NCBI RefSeq assembly: GCF_000960975.1
Contig: NZ_CP010803.1
Location: 3,334,273 to 3,398,272 of the forward strand
Source of the DNA: Martelella endophytica
GTDB taxonomy: Bacteria; Pseudomonadota; Alphaproteobacteria; Rhizobiales; Rhizobiaceae
DNA: 64,000 nucleotides
Direction: 5' to 3'
Of the stretch, positions 38,226-47,095 are shown in pieces. The first letter of the stretch is position 1. Every line of letters begins with the position of its first letter. The notes under the pieces are model-generated. The model did not search any database, was not told where the DNA came from, and saw only the letters and a list, made by a program, of their open reading frames with translations. A program made the position numbers and the translations under genes.

Positions 38226-38996
38226 TTACATCCGTATCGAGTGACCACCGTCGACGGTCAGGGTCTGGCCGTTGACGAAGGAGCCTGCCTCGCTTGCCAG
38301 GAACAGCGCAGCTCCGGCAATTTCCTCGGGTCTGCCCCAGCGCTGTAGAGGGACACGCATCTTGGTGAACTCCAGCATTTGCGCGTCGGTTGCCAAGTGC
38401 GCATTGGTCTCTGTGGCGAACATGCCGGGCGCGATGGCGTTGCTGGTAATGCCATAGGGTCCGTACTCGACGGCAAGAGCCCGCGTCAGACCGGTCAGCC
38501 CCATTTTGGCGACGGGGTAGAGATTGTCACCGGGCAGTGCAACTGTGCCGAGGATAGAGGTCAGGAAGATCAGGCGACCATAGCCGCTGGCCTTCATGGA
38601 ACGTGCGACATCGCGCGAAAGAGAAATGGCTGCGAGCAGATCGGTCTCCATGAAGGTCGCGATTTCATCATCGGTAAAGGCGTCGAGGCTGCGGCGGTCC
38701 CGCGCTCCGACGTTATTGACGAGAATGTCGATCCCGCCATGCGTCGCGAGAATATCCTTCAGCGCGTCAGCACTGGCTTTCCGGTCGGCAATGTCGAAGG
38801 CCGTATAGTCGGCGCTGCCGCCATTGGCTTTCAGTTCGGCACAGGCTTGCGCCAGCGTTTCGCTGTTCCTGCCGGTGATCACCACATGAGCGCCAGCGTC
38901 GCAAAAGCCCCTGGCAATCTCGAACCCAAGCCCTCGACCCGCGCCGGTCACTATCGCCACGCGGTCGGTCAGCAGGAATCGGTCGAGACTGGTCAT
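38226..38996 (-). CDS. SDR family oxidoreductase (gluconate 5-dehydrogenase-like)
   Basis: 256-residue classical SDR: cofactor motif TGAGRGLGFEIA, NNVGARDRR, catalytic Ser in TSILGT, YPVAK (Tyr/Lys) and C-terminal GQTLTVDGGHSIRM. The DRFLLTDRVAIVTGAGRGLG opening and LQRWGRPEEIAGAALFL resemble gluconate/IdnO-type sugar-acid dehydrogenases. No sugar-acid transporter or catabolic gene adjoins it, so substrate assignment is weak. Downstream is the valS terminator. Upstream lies a LysE remnant. Confidence 0.8.
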   Translation of the reverse strand: MTSLDRFLLTDRVAIVTGAGRGLGFEIARGFCDAGAHVVITGRNSETLAQACAELKANGGSADYTAFDIADRKASADALKDILATHGGIDILVNNVGARDRRSLDAFTDDEIATFMETDLLAAISLSRDVARSMKASGYGRLIFLTSILGTVALPGDNLYPVAKMGLTGLTRALAVEYGPYGITSNAIAPGMFATETNAHLATDAQMLEFTKMRVPLQRWGRPEEIAGAALFLASEAGSFVNGQTLTVDGGHSIRM

Positions 38997-39110
38997 ATTG
39001 TCATCTCCGGTGGTGTTTGGATGCGGGATTGATCGCGCCTGACAGGGCGCCGCTGAAGTGTGCGATTTTCAGGAGCGATGGGCAAGTGGCGCTGAATGGC
39101 GCTCCGCACT

Positions 39111-39305
39111 TCAGGCTTTGCGGGCCTGATTGATGATGTGAAGCGAGAGCACGATCATGATGCCGCCTGCGAGGCGGTTCAGCGACGTCTCGATGCGAAG
39201 ATATTGCCTGAGTAGCACGTCGCCGGACAGGATAAGGGCAATGAAGTTGTACCAGAGGAAAGCCTGAACAGGGATCCAGATCAGAACTGCTGCGTAAAAC
39301 GCCGC
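39111..39305 (-). pseudogene. C-terminal remnant of a LysE/RhtB-type amino-acid exporter
   Basis: Reading the minus strand from 39305 to the TGA at 39111 gives 64 residues: a hydrophobic helix (AAVLIWIPVQAFLWYNFIAL), then LRQYLRIETSLNRLAGGIMI, and a final amphipathic tail. The RxxxxLNRLAGGxxIxLxLxL pattern is the characteristic last helix of LysE/RhtB exporters (about 205 residues when complete). Farther upstream this frame meets a stop and no related sequence continues. The N-terminal two thirds of the gene are missing. No start codon precedes it, so I call it a fragment. Confidence 0.6.
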
Positions 39306-39423
39306 TGATGCTGTTTCCGGGTGTTGAAAGCAATTCAGCCCTCAGGTTGCTCCAGATGTCAAGCTGAGCCGCGCGGCTGCAGCAAGGTCTCCCAACAAGG
39401 ACGCTCGCTTGAACCGTCAGGCA

Positions 39424-39460
39424 AAAATAAAAGGCGGGGCCGCGAGGCTCCGCCTTTTTT
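39424..39460 (-). terminator. Terminator of rplM-rpsI
   Basis: Near-perfect stem with AAGGCGG/CCGCCTT core; on the minus strand it is followed by TTTTATTTTTG. The plus side also ends in six T, so it may be bidirectional. Confidence 0.88.
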
Positions 39461-39500
39461 GTGTTCTGCGATAGCGTGGCGGGCAGGGCCCGTCGTGCCA

Positions 39501-39977
39501 TTAACGCTTGGAGAACTGGAACGAACGGCGAGCCTTCGCGCGGCCGTACTTCTTGCGTTCCACAACGCGGCTGTCGCGGGTCAGGAAGCCAGCCTTCTTC
39601 AGGACCGAGCGCAGGGCCGGTTCATAATAGGTCAGCGCCTTGGAGATGCCGTGGCGAACAGCACCGGCCTGGCCGGAAAGGCCGCCGCCGGTAACCGTTG
39701 CGACGATGTCGAACTGGCCGTCACGGGCGGTCAGCACGATCGGCTGCTGCAGGATCATCTGCAGAACCGGACGACCGAAGTACTCGGTGAAGTCCTTGCC
39801 GTTGACGGTGATCTTGCCGGTGCCAGCCTTCACCCATACGCGGGCGACGGCGTCCTTGCGCTTGCCGGTGGCGTAGGCGCGGCCGAGATCGTCGACCTTG
39901 CGCTCATGCACGGGGGCAGCAACGGTTTCGGTGGTGGCAGCGTCGCCGAGGGCCTTGAGATCGGAAAGCTCAGCCAT
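39501..39977 (-). CDS. rpsI: 30S ribosomal protein S9
   Basis: 158 residues including an alphaproteobacterial N-terminal extension (about 30 residues). [19 protein letters not shown] opens the conserved domain, and the basic C-terminal tail ([17 protein letters not shown]) ends in the SKR that reaches the decoding site. It overlaps the rplM stop codon by one base, the usual rplM-rpsI operon. Confidence 0.98.
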   Translation of the reverse strand: MAELSDLKALGDAATTETVAAPVHERKVDDLGRAYATGKRKDAVARVWVKAGTGKITVNGKDFTEYFGRPVLQMILQQPIVLTARDGQFDIVATVTGGGLSGQAGAVRHGISKALTYYEPALRSVLKKAGFLTRDSRVVERKKYGRAKARRSFQFSKR

Positions 39978-40441
39978 TATGCGCTCCTCACATTCTTCTT
40001 GTTGAGCTTGGCAACGTCGAGAACTTCGGGCTGCTGGGCTTCATGGGGGTGGTTGGTGCCTGCATAGACGCGCAGGTTCTTCATCTGGCGGCGGCCAAGC
40101 GGGCCGCGCGGGATCATGCGCTCGACAGCCTTCTCGATGACGCGTTCCGGGAAACGGCCCTCGATGATCTGGCGCGCAGTGCGCTCCTTGATGCCGCCGG
40201 GGTAACCGGTGTGCCAGTAGTACATCTTGTCGGTGTACTTCTTGCCGGTCATGGCAACTTTTTCGGCATTGATGACGACAACATTGTCACCGTCGTCAAC
40301 ATGCGGGGTGTAGGTGGCTTTGTGCTTGCCGCGCAGACGCATGGCAACGAGGGAGGCGAGACGGCCGAGGACGAGACCTTCGGCGTCGATCACGATCCAC
40401 TTCTTTTCCACCTCTGCGGGCTTCTGGGAGAAGGTAACCAT
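39977..40441 (-). CDS. rplM: 50S ribosomal protein L13
   Basis: 154 residues, with [34 protein letters not shown] and [20 protein letters not shown], all canonical L13. Early 50S assembly protein. First gene of the rplM-rpsI operon. Confidence 0.98.
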   Translation of the reverse strand: MVTFSQKPAEVEKKWIVIDAEGLVLGRLASLVAMRLRGKHKATYTPHVDDGDNVVVINAEKVAMTGKKYTDKMYYWHTGYPGGIKERTARQIIEGRFPERVIEKAVERMIPRGPLGRRQMKNLRVYAGTNHPHEAQQPEVLDVAKLNKKNVRSA

Positions 40442-40835
40442 TGTTCAGATACTCTCGGTTTCATTCCGACCCGAAGGCCGGACTTTTCTTGTTGCTTTGC
40501 TTGGCAAGGATGCCAAACATGGGGCACGCCCGGCAGGACCGGAAATGCTCGCGGTTGTATAGAGACAGGCTCAGATTAGGTCAAGCGCCAAAAACGTGCC
40601 GTTGTTCAAAATAGTCGTTTAAAATCAATGGTATAAAAATACGGTAATTTGTTACCACATATTTGTCGGGTTTTATTGCTGCGGAGAACGGAAAAACACC
40701 GCCTTTTGACAGGTTTTTCACCGGTTTCCGCTGCGCCACACCTTCAGCGCATTGTCCCGGCAGATGAGAACAGCGAACCGTTTGCGGCGGCTGAGGGAAT
40801 GTGCGATGCAAGCCATGCCTTTGGGAGTGAGTGGG
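40442..40835. other. Divergent intergenic region (rplM promoter side and acyltransferase upstream)
   Basis: 394 bp. The rplM half should hold its promoter. Around 40590-40680 the sequence is AT-rich and contains the inverted repeat GGTAA-TTTG-TTACC. In-frame codons for the acyltransferase run back to 40752 but without family-like sequence. Confidence 0.5.
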
Positions 40836-42479
40836 ATGAATGTGACCATCAAGGACGACGAGATTGCGCGGCGCGCGGACCGATTGCAGTTTGTCACCTG
40901 GGAGCGGACCCAGGAGGATATCGATGCGCCGGCGCATCGCGCCCGCTGCGCCCGTCTTGCCCGCGAGGCCGGCGCCGAGATCGATCCCAGCGCCTATATC
41001 GCCGACCATGCGGCGATCTATACCGAGCGCTTCCGCATCGGTTCCGACAGCTATATCGCGGCCTATGCGATCGTGCGCGGCGATGTCGAGATCGGGGAGA
41101 ATTGCAGCGTCAATTCCTATGCGCATCTTGCCGGCAAGATCAGCATCGGCTCGCATGTGCGCATCGCCTCGCATACATCGATCATGGGTTTCAACCACGG
41201 CTATGAAGATCCCGATATCCTGATCTCGCGCCAGCCGCACGAGAGCCGGGGCATCGTCATCGAGGATGATGTCTGGATCGGCGCGAATGTCGTCATTCTC
41301 GATGGCGTGACGATCGGCCGAGGGGCGGTGATCGCCGCCGGTGCCACCGTCACGCGGGATATCCCGCCCTATATGATTGCCGGCGGCGTTCCGGCAAAGC
41401 CGATCCGCAGGCGCGGCGCAAGCCGGGCCAAGCCTGAAGCGGGCGTCGAGGCGAGCCTTAGGGCGCTTGGCGAACGCGCCGGGGCAGAGTGGCGGGACGT
41501 GCTCGCCGCAAACCGCCGCGACGGCGACTACGTTTCCCGCGAGGCCGATGGCGAGGCACGTGCCAGCATCCGCCATCTCTGCGATGCGATCGAGATCGCC
41601 GGCGGCTTCGGCGCGCGACCCGAAGGGCTTGATCTCGAGCCCGCGGTTGCGTGCCTTCAGGCTGTTCAGGATCCGGAAACCGGGCTGTTTCCCGATCCCG
41701 CCCAGCCGCCCGCGCCGGACAAGCCGCAGCGCGATGACGGATTGGCGCTCTATAACGTTCTGGCTGTCGGCTATGCGCTGGAAGTGCTCGGAAGCCGGCC
41801 GGCACACCGGATTTCCGCGGTCGAGCTCGATGCGCCGGCACTTTGCGGCTGGCTGGAGAGCCTGCCATGGCAAACCAATGCCTGGGGCGCCGGCGCGGCT
41901 GTCGATGCCATCGGCACGGCGCTCTATTTCAACGCGCGCTATTTCGAAACCGACCGGACCCGTGAAACGCTGTTAGGCTGGCTTGCGCTCAACGCCGATC
42001 GCTCGACCGGTCTTTGGGGCCATGCGACGGCAGCGGAGGGCCTGCTGCAGCCGGTCAACGGCTTCTATCGGCTCACCCGCGGCACCTATGCCCAGTTCGG
42101 CCTGCCCGTGCCCCATGCCGAGGCTGCGATCAATTCGGTGCTGGCGAATGTCCGCAACTATGATGGCTTCGCCGGCGCCACCTACACCGCCTGCAACCTG
42201 CTCGATACCATCCACCCGCTGCTGATCTGCCAGCGCCAGACCGATCACCGCCGCGCCGAGGCCGAGGCGATTGCCCGCGCGATCATCAACCGTGCGCCGG
42301 AGCGCTGGGTTGAGGGCAGGGGGTTCGCCTTTGCCGATGGCCAGGAGCCCGGTCTGCAGGGAACGGAGATGTGGCTTTCGGTCATCCATCTGGCGGCGAA
42401 GCTGCTGAAATGCGACCACGAATTCGCCTTCGTTCCGAGGGGCGTGCACCGGACGGAAGCGGTCGGGCTCGGCCTTTGA
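40836..42479 (+). CDS. Fusion: left-handed beta-helix acyltransferase plus alpha/alpha-toroid domain
   Basis: 547-residue two-part protein. Residues about 20-205 are a hexapeptide-repeat acyltransferase domain (IGSDSYIAAYAIVRGDVEIG, DDVWIGANVVILDGVTIGRG, then IAGGVPAKPIRR, the CysE/LacA-type end). Residues about 215-545 resemble an alpha6/alpha6 toroid of the terpenoid-cyclase/prenyltransferase-like or glycoside-hydrolase kind, with FPDPAQPP-type turns and repeats such as AWGAGAAVDAIGTALYFNAR. The catalytic-type His in GFNHGYEDPD fits the transferase. Such fusions suggest modification of a bulky glycan or lipid, but the substrate is unknown. ATG 40836 follows GGGAG; ThuA-like gene is 22 bp downstream, likely an operon. 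Confidence 0.7.
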   Translation: MNVTIKDDEIARRADRLQFVTWERTQEDIDAPAHRARCARLAREAGAEIDPSAYIADHAAIYTERFRIGSDSYIAAYAIVRGDVEIGENCSVNSYAHLAGKISIGSHVRIASHTSIMGFNHGYEDPDILISRQPHESRGIVIEDDVWIGANVVILDGVTIGRGAVIAAGATVTRDIPPYMIAGGVPAKPIRRRGASRAKPEAGVEASLRALGERAGAEWRDVLAANRRDGDYVSREADGEARASIRHLCDAIEIAGGFGARPEGLDLEPAVACLQAVQDPETGLFPDPAQPPAPDKPQRDDGLALYNVLAVGYALEVLGSRPAHRISAVELDAPALCGWLESLPWQTNAWGAGAAVDAIGTALYFNARYFETDRTRETLLGWLALNADRSTGLWGHATAAEGLLQPVNGFYRLTRGTYAQFGLPVPHAEAAINSVLANVRNYDGFAGATYTACNLLDTIHPLLICQRQTDHRRAEAEAIARAIINRAPERWVEGRGFAFADGQEPGLQGTEMWLSVIHLAAKLLKCDHEFAFVPRGVHRTEAVGLGL

Positions 42480-42501
42480 GCGACGCCGGGGAGGCAGCAC
42501 G

Positions 42502-43155
42502 ATGCAGCAACGGAAAGCGCTCGTCGTCTATGGCGGCATGGAACTGCATACGCCGGAGCGCGGCGCGGAGACGGTGCGCTCTATTCTCGTTGAGCACGGT
42601 TTCGATGTTACCGTAACGGATGACTATGATGCGCTCGGCGCCGAAGATGTCGGCGAGAATGCGCTGATCGTTCCGGTCATCACCGGCGGCGAACTGGCGT
42701 CGGACCGGATGGAGCGGTTGATCGCCGCCGTGCGCTGCGGAACCGGCCTTGCCGGCTACCATATGGGGCTTGCGACAAGCTTCCGCGCAAGCGTGCCGTT
42801 TCGTTATGCCGCCAGTTGCTACTGGGTGGCGCATCCTGGAAACATCATCACCTACCGCGTCGACATTGCCCGGCCGGACCATCCGATCATGGCCGGCATC
42901 GAAAGCTTCACGCATACCTCCGAGCAATATTATCTGAACTACGATCCGGCGGTCGACGTGTTGGCGACGACCAGGTTTTCGGGCGCCCATGATCCGTGGC
43001 GCAAGGATGTCGTCATGCCGGTCGTGTTCACGACCACGCATGGGGCGGGGCGGGTGTTCTATTCCTCGCTCGGTCACACGGCAGATGAGCTCGACCTGCC
43101 CGAAGTGCGCACGATCCTGACCCGCGGCCTGTTATGGGCGGCGCGCGACGCCTGA
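42502..43155 (+). CDS. ThuA-like (trehalose utilization) domain protein
   Basis: 217-residue class I glutamine amidotransferase-like protein of the ThuA family: VVYGGMELHTPERGAETVRS opening, the HPI segment (RPDHPIMAGIESF), GRVFYSSLGHTADELD (typical FYtSLGH-like end) and TRGLLWAARD. ThuA in Sinorhizobium participates in 3-keto-trehalose metabolism. The pairing with the acyltransferase/toroid fusion 22 bp upstream suggests a carbohydrate-related job. No sugar transporter adjoins it. Confidence 0.85.
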   Translation: MQQRKALVVYGGMELHTPERGAETVRSILVEHGFDVTVTDDYDALGAEDVGENALIVPVITGGELASDRMERLIAAVRCGTGLAGYHMGLATSFRASVPFRYAASCYWVAHPGNIITYRVDIARPDHPIMAGIESFTHTSEQYYLNYDPAVDVLATTRFSGAHDPWRKDVVMPVVFTTTHGAGRVFYSSLGHTADELDLPEVRTILTRGLLWAARDA

Positions 43156-43168
43156 AGCCTTGGCCGTC

Positions 43169-44230
43169 TCAGCCGGTGATGCCGCGGGCCCAGTACCAGG
43201 CGACGTACATGTTCCGACGCTCGTGGCCGCGCTCCTTCAACACGCGGCGGATGATCCGGATATCGGCCTTTTCGCAAGCGGCCCAGACGAAACGATCGGT
43301 TTCCGACTGCGCAATGGCCGCGATGGCCTCATTCGCAAGCACGGTTTCGGCGCCCTGCGGATAGTCGGCGCGGTGCAGCCAGCATACGGAGAGCTCGCCC
43401 CTTGTGGGTAGCGGCTGTTCTTCCGCTGCGTTCTCGACCTCGATGATCGCTTCAAGCCGGGTGCCTTCCGGCACCTCCGCGGCAATGCGGGCGATCGCGG
43501 GCAGAGCGGTCTCGTCGCCGATCAGAAGGATGGACTGCGCCTTCGGCACCTCGCCGCTACCCGGTCCCATCAGCGCCACTCGGTCTCCCGGCTTCGCATT
43601 CTGAGCGAAATCCGCGCCAGGCGTATCGACGCCGGGCATCGGGTGCTGCAGGAAGTCGATGGCAAGCTGGTTGCGCTCGGCGTCAACGGCGCGGATCGTG
43701 TAGGCCCGCACCAGAAGGGCATCATCGCCGGACGGCCAGACGATGCGGCCGTCATCGCCGATCACCGGCCAGACCGGTGCGCGCCCAGGCGGCGGCACGA
43801 TGAACCGGACATGCATATCGCCGCCGATGAACGGCGTCACATCGTCAACCGCTACGATGACGCGGAGCATGTGCGGCGTGATTTCGGCGGTGCTGACCAC
43901 GGAGCCTTCGTAAAGATTGGCGGGAACGGCGGGCGGCGGCGGGTTGGTCCAGTGCAGCTCGAAGGGTTCGTTGCGGGCGAAATAATAGAGATGTTCGGCG
44001 AGCATCGTCCGGTAGATCTGCAGCGCTTCGGCGCTGACCGCGGACAACGCGATCGAAAGCCCGCCGTCGCTGGCAGCGATGACGGCTTGACCGTGTTCCT
44101 CCGTCAGCGTCACCCGGTCGTCGTCGCGGGCGACAGCGGCATGTTCGACGAAGTGCTCGGCGATTTCGGCCAGCATGGCGTCGACGCCGGCAAGCTTTGC
44201 GGTTCCGGAGAGGCTGTAAGGTGCGTTCAT
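43169..44230 (-). CDS. Siderophore-interacting protein (ViuB-type ferric reductase) with DUF2218 domain
   Basis: 353-residue cytosolic flavoprotein releasing iron from imported ferric siderophore. Residues 1-90 are DUF2218-like (VDAMLAEIAEHFVEHAAV and EALQIYRTMLAEHLYYFA); the SIP part has the FAD-binding VRAYTIRAVDAE and ILLIGDETALPAIARI (NAD(P)H domain), and YWARGITG near the end. Gene order and a 4-bp overlap (ATGA) with the upstream ATPase make it the last gene of the siderophore ABC operon. Confidence 0.9.
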   Translation of the reverse strand: MNAPYSLSGTAKLAGVDAMLAEIAEHFVEHAAVARDDDRVTLTEEHGQAVIAASDGGLSIALSAVSAEALQIYRTMLAEHLYYFARNEPFELHWTNPPPPAVPANLYEGSVVSTAEITPHMLRVIVAVDDVTPFIGGDMHVRFIVPPPGRAPVWPVIGDDGRIVWPSGDDALLVRAYTIRAVDAERNQLAIDFLQHPMPGVDTPGADFAQNAKPGDRVALMGPGSGEVPKAQSILLIGDETALPAIARIAAEVPEGTRLEAIIEVENAAEEQPLPTRGELSVCWLHRADYPQGAETVLANEAIAAIAQSETDRFVWAACEKADIRIIRRVLKERGHERRNMYVAWYWARGITG

Positions 44231-45036
44231 CTGGCGTGCTCCCTGCTGTGGTGGCGGCCGATCGGCAGCATGATGGGCCGGCCGGAGACCGGGTCCGCGA
44301 TGACGCGACTTTCGAGCCCGAACACGGCGCGCACCGTCTCCTCCGTCAGCACATCCTCCGGGCTGCCGGAGCAGCGGATGCGGCCACCCTCCATGGCGAT
44401 CAGGTGATCGGCGTAGCGGGCGGCGAGGTTGAGGTCGTGCAGCACCATGACGATGGTGGTGCCGTCGCGGTGGTTAAGGTCGGTCAGGAGATCGAGGACC
44501 TCCACCTGATGGCTGATGTCGAGGAAGGTTGTTGGCTCATCGAGCAGCAGCAGGCCGGTCTGCTGCGCCAGCACCATGGCGATCCAGACGCGCTGGCGTT
44601 GCCCGCCGGAAAGCTCGTCGACCGGGCGTTCGGCGAGATCTGCGGTTCCGGTGGTCTGAAGCGCGGCCGCGACGGCGGCGTCATCATCTGCACTCCAGCG
44701 CGAAAACATCCCCTGGTGCGGATGGCGCCCACGGCTGACGAGATCGGCGACGGTGATGCCCTCCGGCGCGATCGGCGATTGCGGCAGCAGACCGAGCGTG
44801 CGGGCAAGCGTCCGGGTCGGCATTCTGTGGATGGACCTGCCATCGAGCAGGACCTGGCCCTCGCGGGGCGCGATCAGACGCGAGAGCGTGCGCAGAAGCG
44901 TCGACTTTCCGCAGGCATTGGCGCCGACGATGACGCTGATTTGGCCGGGCGGAACGGCAACCGACAGCTTCTCGAACACGGCCTTGTCGCCATAGTCGGC
45001 CGAAATGTTTTCCGCGACAAGGGCGTGAACGTTCAT
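44227..45036 (-). CDS. Ferric-siderophore ABC transporter, ATP-binding protein (FepC-type)
   Basis: 269-residue ATPase: Walker A GANACGKSTLLRTL, signature LSGGQRQRVWIAMVLAQ, Walker [17 protein letters not shown]. The ANACGKS form is typical of FepC/FhuC-type siderophore importers. It powers the two permeases encoded just upstream, overlapping them by 4 bp on each side. Confidence 0.95.
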   Translation of the reverse strand: MNVHALVAENISADYGDKAVFEKLSVAVPPGQISVIVGANACGKSTLLRTLSRLIAPREGQVLLDGRSIHRMPTRTLARTLGLLPQSPIAPEGITVADLVSRGRHPHQGMFSRWSADDDAAVAAALQTTGTADLAERPVDELSGGQRQRVWIAMVLAQQTGLLLLDEPTTFLDISHQVEVLDLLTDLNHRDGTTIVMVLHDLNLAARYADHLIAMEGGRIRCSGSPEDVLTEETVRAVFGLESRVIADPVSGRPIMLPIGRHHSREHAR

Positions 45037-46067
45037 AGCGAGCCTCCGCTGCGGTTGACCCGGATGATGAGGTAGAGAAGGTAGGGCGCCCCAAGCGCGC
45101 CGGTGACGACGCCCACAGGATAGCGCGCCGGCAGCAGGAACTGGCCGATATAGTCGCCGGAAAGCACCAGCACGGCCCCGACAAGGGCGGCCGGCAGCAG
45201 CAGCGAGCCGCTGTTTCCGGCGATCCGGGCGGCAATCGGACCGGAGAGGAAGGCGACGAAGGCGATCGGTCCGGTCATCGCGGTCGCGATCGCGACCAGG
45301 CCGACGGCTGCGACCATCGCCAGCATCCGGGTGCGGGCCACATCCACGCCAAGCGCTGCCGCGGTGTCATCGCCGAGACGCAGCGCCTCGATGTCGCGCC
45401 GGCGCAGCAGCAGCAGGCTGCCGAAGACGGCGAGGCTCAGCAGCATCGGCAGGGCTTCCGAAAGCCGGGCGCCGTTGACGCTTCCCGTCATCCAGCGCAT
45501 CGCCTCCTGCAGGTTCCAGTTGGGCGCGATGGAAAGAATATAGGCGATGACGCTCTCCAGCATGGCGGCGACACCGATGCCCACGAGGATGAACCGCGTG
45601 CCGGCAACGCCGTGGCTGAAGGACAGTCCGTGAACCAGAAGCGCGACGGCAAGGGCGACGACGACGGCGAAGATCGAGACGGCCGTTCCCGTCATAGACA
45701 GCACGACGATGGCAAAGACCGCGGCAGCACTGGCGCCGGCGCTGATGCCGATGATGTCGGGGCTTGCCAGCGGATTGCGGAGCATCGTCTGGAAGGTGAC
45801 GCCGCCGAGGCCGAAGGAAAGCCCGGCGAGGATCGACGCCACCGCTCGCGGCAACCGCAATTGCCCGACGGTAAAGCCTGCGCCGGGAACATCATGGCCG
45901 AGAAGCACGGCGATGACGTCTGCCGGCGGGGTGAACGACTGGCCGAGCGTCAGCGACAGGGCAAACAGGACCAACACGGCAGCAAGAAGCGCCCCGACAA
46001 GCAGTGTCAGCCGTTGCCGGCGGTGCACGCGGATGGCTTTCACCGCATGAAGCACAACTTCGCTCAT
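45033..46067 (-). CDS. Ferric-siderophore ABC transporter permease (FecCD family)
   Basis: 344-residue inner-membrane permease with about ten helices; FecCD hallmarks include LRLPRAVASILAGLSFGLGG, RNPLASPDIIGISAGASA and GPIAFVAFLSGPIAARIAG. Second permease subunit, translationally coupled by 4-bp overlaps to both neighbours. Confidence 0.95.
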   Translation of the reverse strand: MSEVVLHAVKAIRVHRRQRLTLLVGALLAAVLVLFALSLTLGQSFTPPADVIAVLLGHDVPGAGFTVGQLRLPRAVASILAGLSFGLGGVTFQTMLRNPLASPDIIGISAGASAAAVFAIVVLSMTGTAVSIFAVVVALAVALLVHGLSFSHGVAGTRFILVGIGVAAMLESVIAYILSIAPNWNLQEAMRWMTGSVNGARLSEALPMLLSLAVFGSLLLLRRRDIEALRLGDDTAAALGVDVARTRMLAMVAAVGLVAIATAMTGPIAFVAFLSGPIAARIAGNSGSLLLPAALVGAVLVLSGDYIGQFLLPARYPVGVVTGALGAPYLLYLIIRVNRSGGSL

Positions 46068-47095
46068 AGTTCGCGCACCCGCTGCCGTCTGACGATATAG
46101 ATGAAGAAGGGCGCACCGACGAGGCCGGTGACAATGCCGACATCGAGTTCGCCCGGTCGCGCCACGATGCGGCCGACAATGTCGCAGGCAAGCAGCAGTG
46201 CCGCGCCGCCAAGCGCCGAGAACGGCAGCAGCCAGCGCTGATCGATGCCGATGATCAGCCGGCAGACATGCGGCACCATCAGCCCGACGAAGACGATGGG
46301 ACCGCAGATGGCGGTGGTTGCGCCGCAGAGCAGGATGGCGGCAAGCGCCGCCACGGCGCGGGCAAGAGCGGTGCGTTCGCCGAGGCCACGGGCGAGCTCG
46401 TCGCCAAGCGCCATGGCATTGAGCTTGCGGGCCGAGAGCATCGCCAGCACGAAGCCCGCGAGCAGGAAAGGCAGAACCGGCAGCAGGCGCTCGAAGGTCG
46501 CGCCGCCGACGCCACCGATCATCCAGGCCCGGATGCCGCCGGCAATGTCGTTACGTGGCAGCACGATGGCGGTGACGAGGGATGAAAACGCGATGGCCGT
46601 CGCGGTTCCGGCGAGCGCCAGTTTCAATGGCGTCGGCCCGCCGCGCCCCATCGATCCGATCGTATAGACAAAGGCGGCGCTGACGCCTGCGCCGAGAATG
46701 GCGACCCAGATATAGGCGGCCGCGGAGGAGATCCCGAACCAGGCGACGCCGATGACGATGGCGAGCGCAGCGCCGGTGTTGACGCCGAGAATGCCGGGTT
46801 CGGCGAGCGGGTTGCGGGTCACGCCCTGCATGATCGCCCCCGAGAGCCCAAGTGCCGCGCCGGCAAGCGCTGCGAGCAGCGTGCGCGGTATGCGGAGCGC
46901 GACGACGGCCTCGCCGATCGTCTCATCATGGCCGGCAAGCGCGGACACTATATCGGAGACGGGCACGTTTCGGGTACCGATCGCGAGCGATGCCAGCATC
47001 AGCAGGAGCACGAGGCCGATCATCGAAGCGAGCCAGACCATACGGCGCGAACGGGCGGCCGCAAAACCGGGGGCAGGGGGAGCGGCGGAAATCAT
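46064..47095 (-). CDS. Ferric-siderophore ABC transporter permease (FecCD family)
   Basis: 343-residue partner permease: LRIPRTLLAALAGAALGLSG, TRNPLAEPGILGVNTGAAL and GPIVFVGLMVPHVCRLIIG, the standard FecCD motifs; about ten membrane helices. Coupled by 4-bp overlaps with the binding-protein gene and the second permease. Confidence 0.95.
   Translation of the reverse strand: MISAAPPAPGFAAARSRRMVWLASMIGLVLLLMLASLAIGTRNVPVSDIVSALAGHDETIGEAVVALRIPRTLLAALAGAALGLSGAIMQGVTRNPLAEPGILGVNTGAALAIVIGVAWFGISSAAAYIWVAILGAGVSAAFVYTIGSMGRGGPTPLKLALAGTATAIAFSSLVTAIVLPRNDIAGGIRAWMIGGVGGATFERLLPVLPFLLAGFVLAMLSARKLNAMALGDELARGLGERTALARAVAALAAILLCGATTAICGPIVFVGLMVPHVCRLIIGIDQRWLLPFSALGGAALLLACDIVGRIVARPGELDVGIVTGLVGAPFFIYIVRRQRVREL

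Larger units (their letters stand above)
38997..39500. other. Gap with decayed exporter gene and rpsI terminator
   Basis: 504 bp between the SDR start and the rpsI stop. It contains the LysE C-terminal remnant (39111-39305) and the rpsI terminator (39424-39460). The rest shows no recognisable coding. Confidence 0.6.

Noticed and set aside
40752..40835. N-terminal extension of the acyltransferase from TTG 40752
   Set aside because: The added 28 residues look like out-of-frame sequence and the GGGAG site fits ATG 40836.
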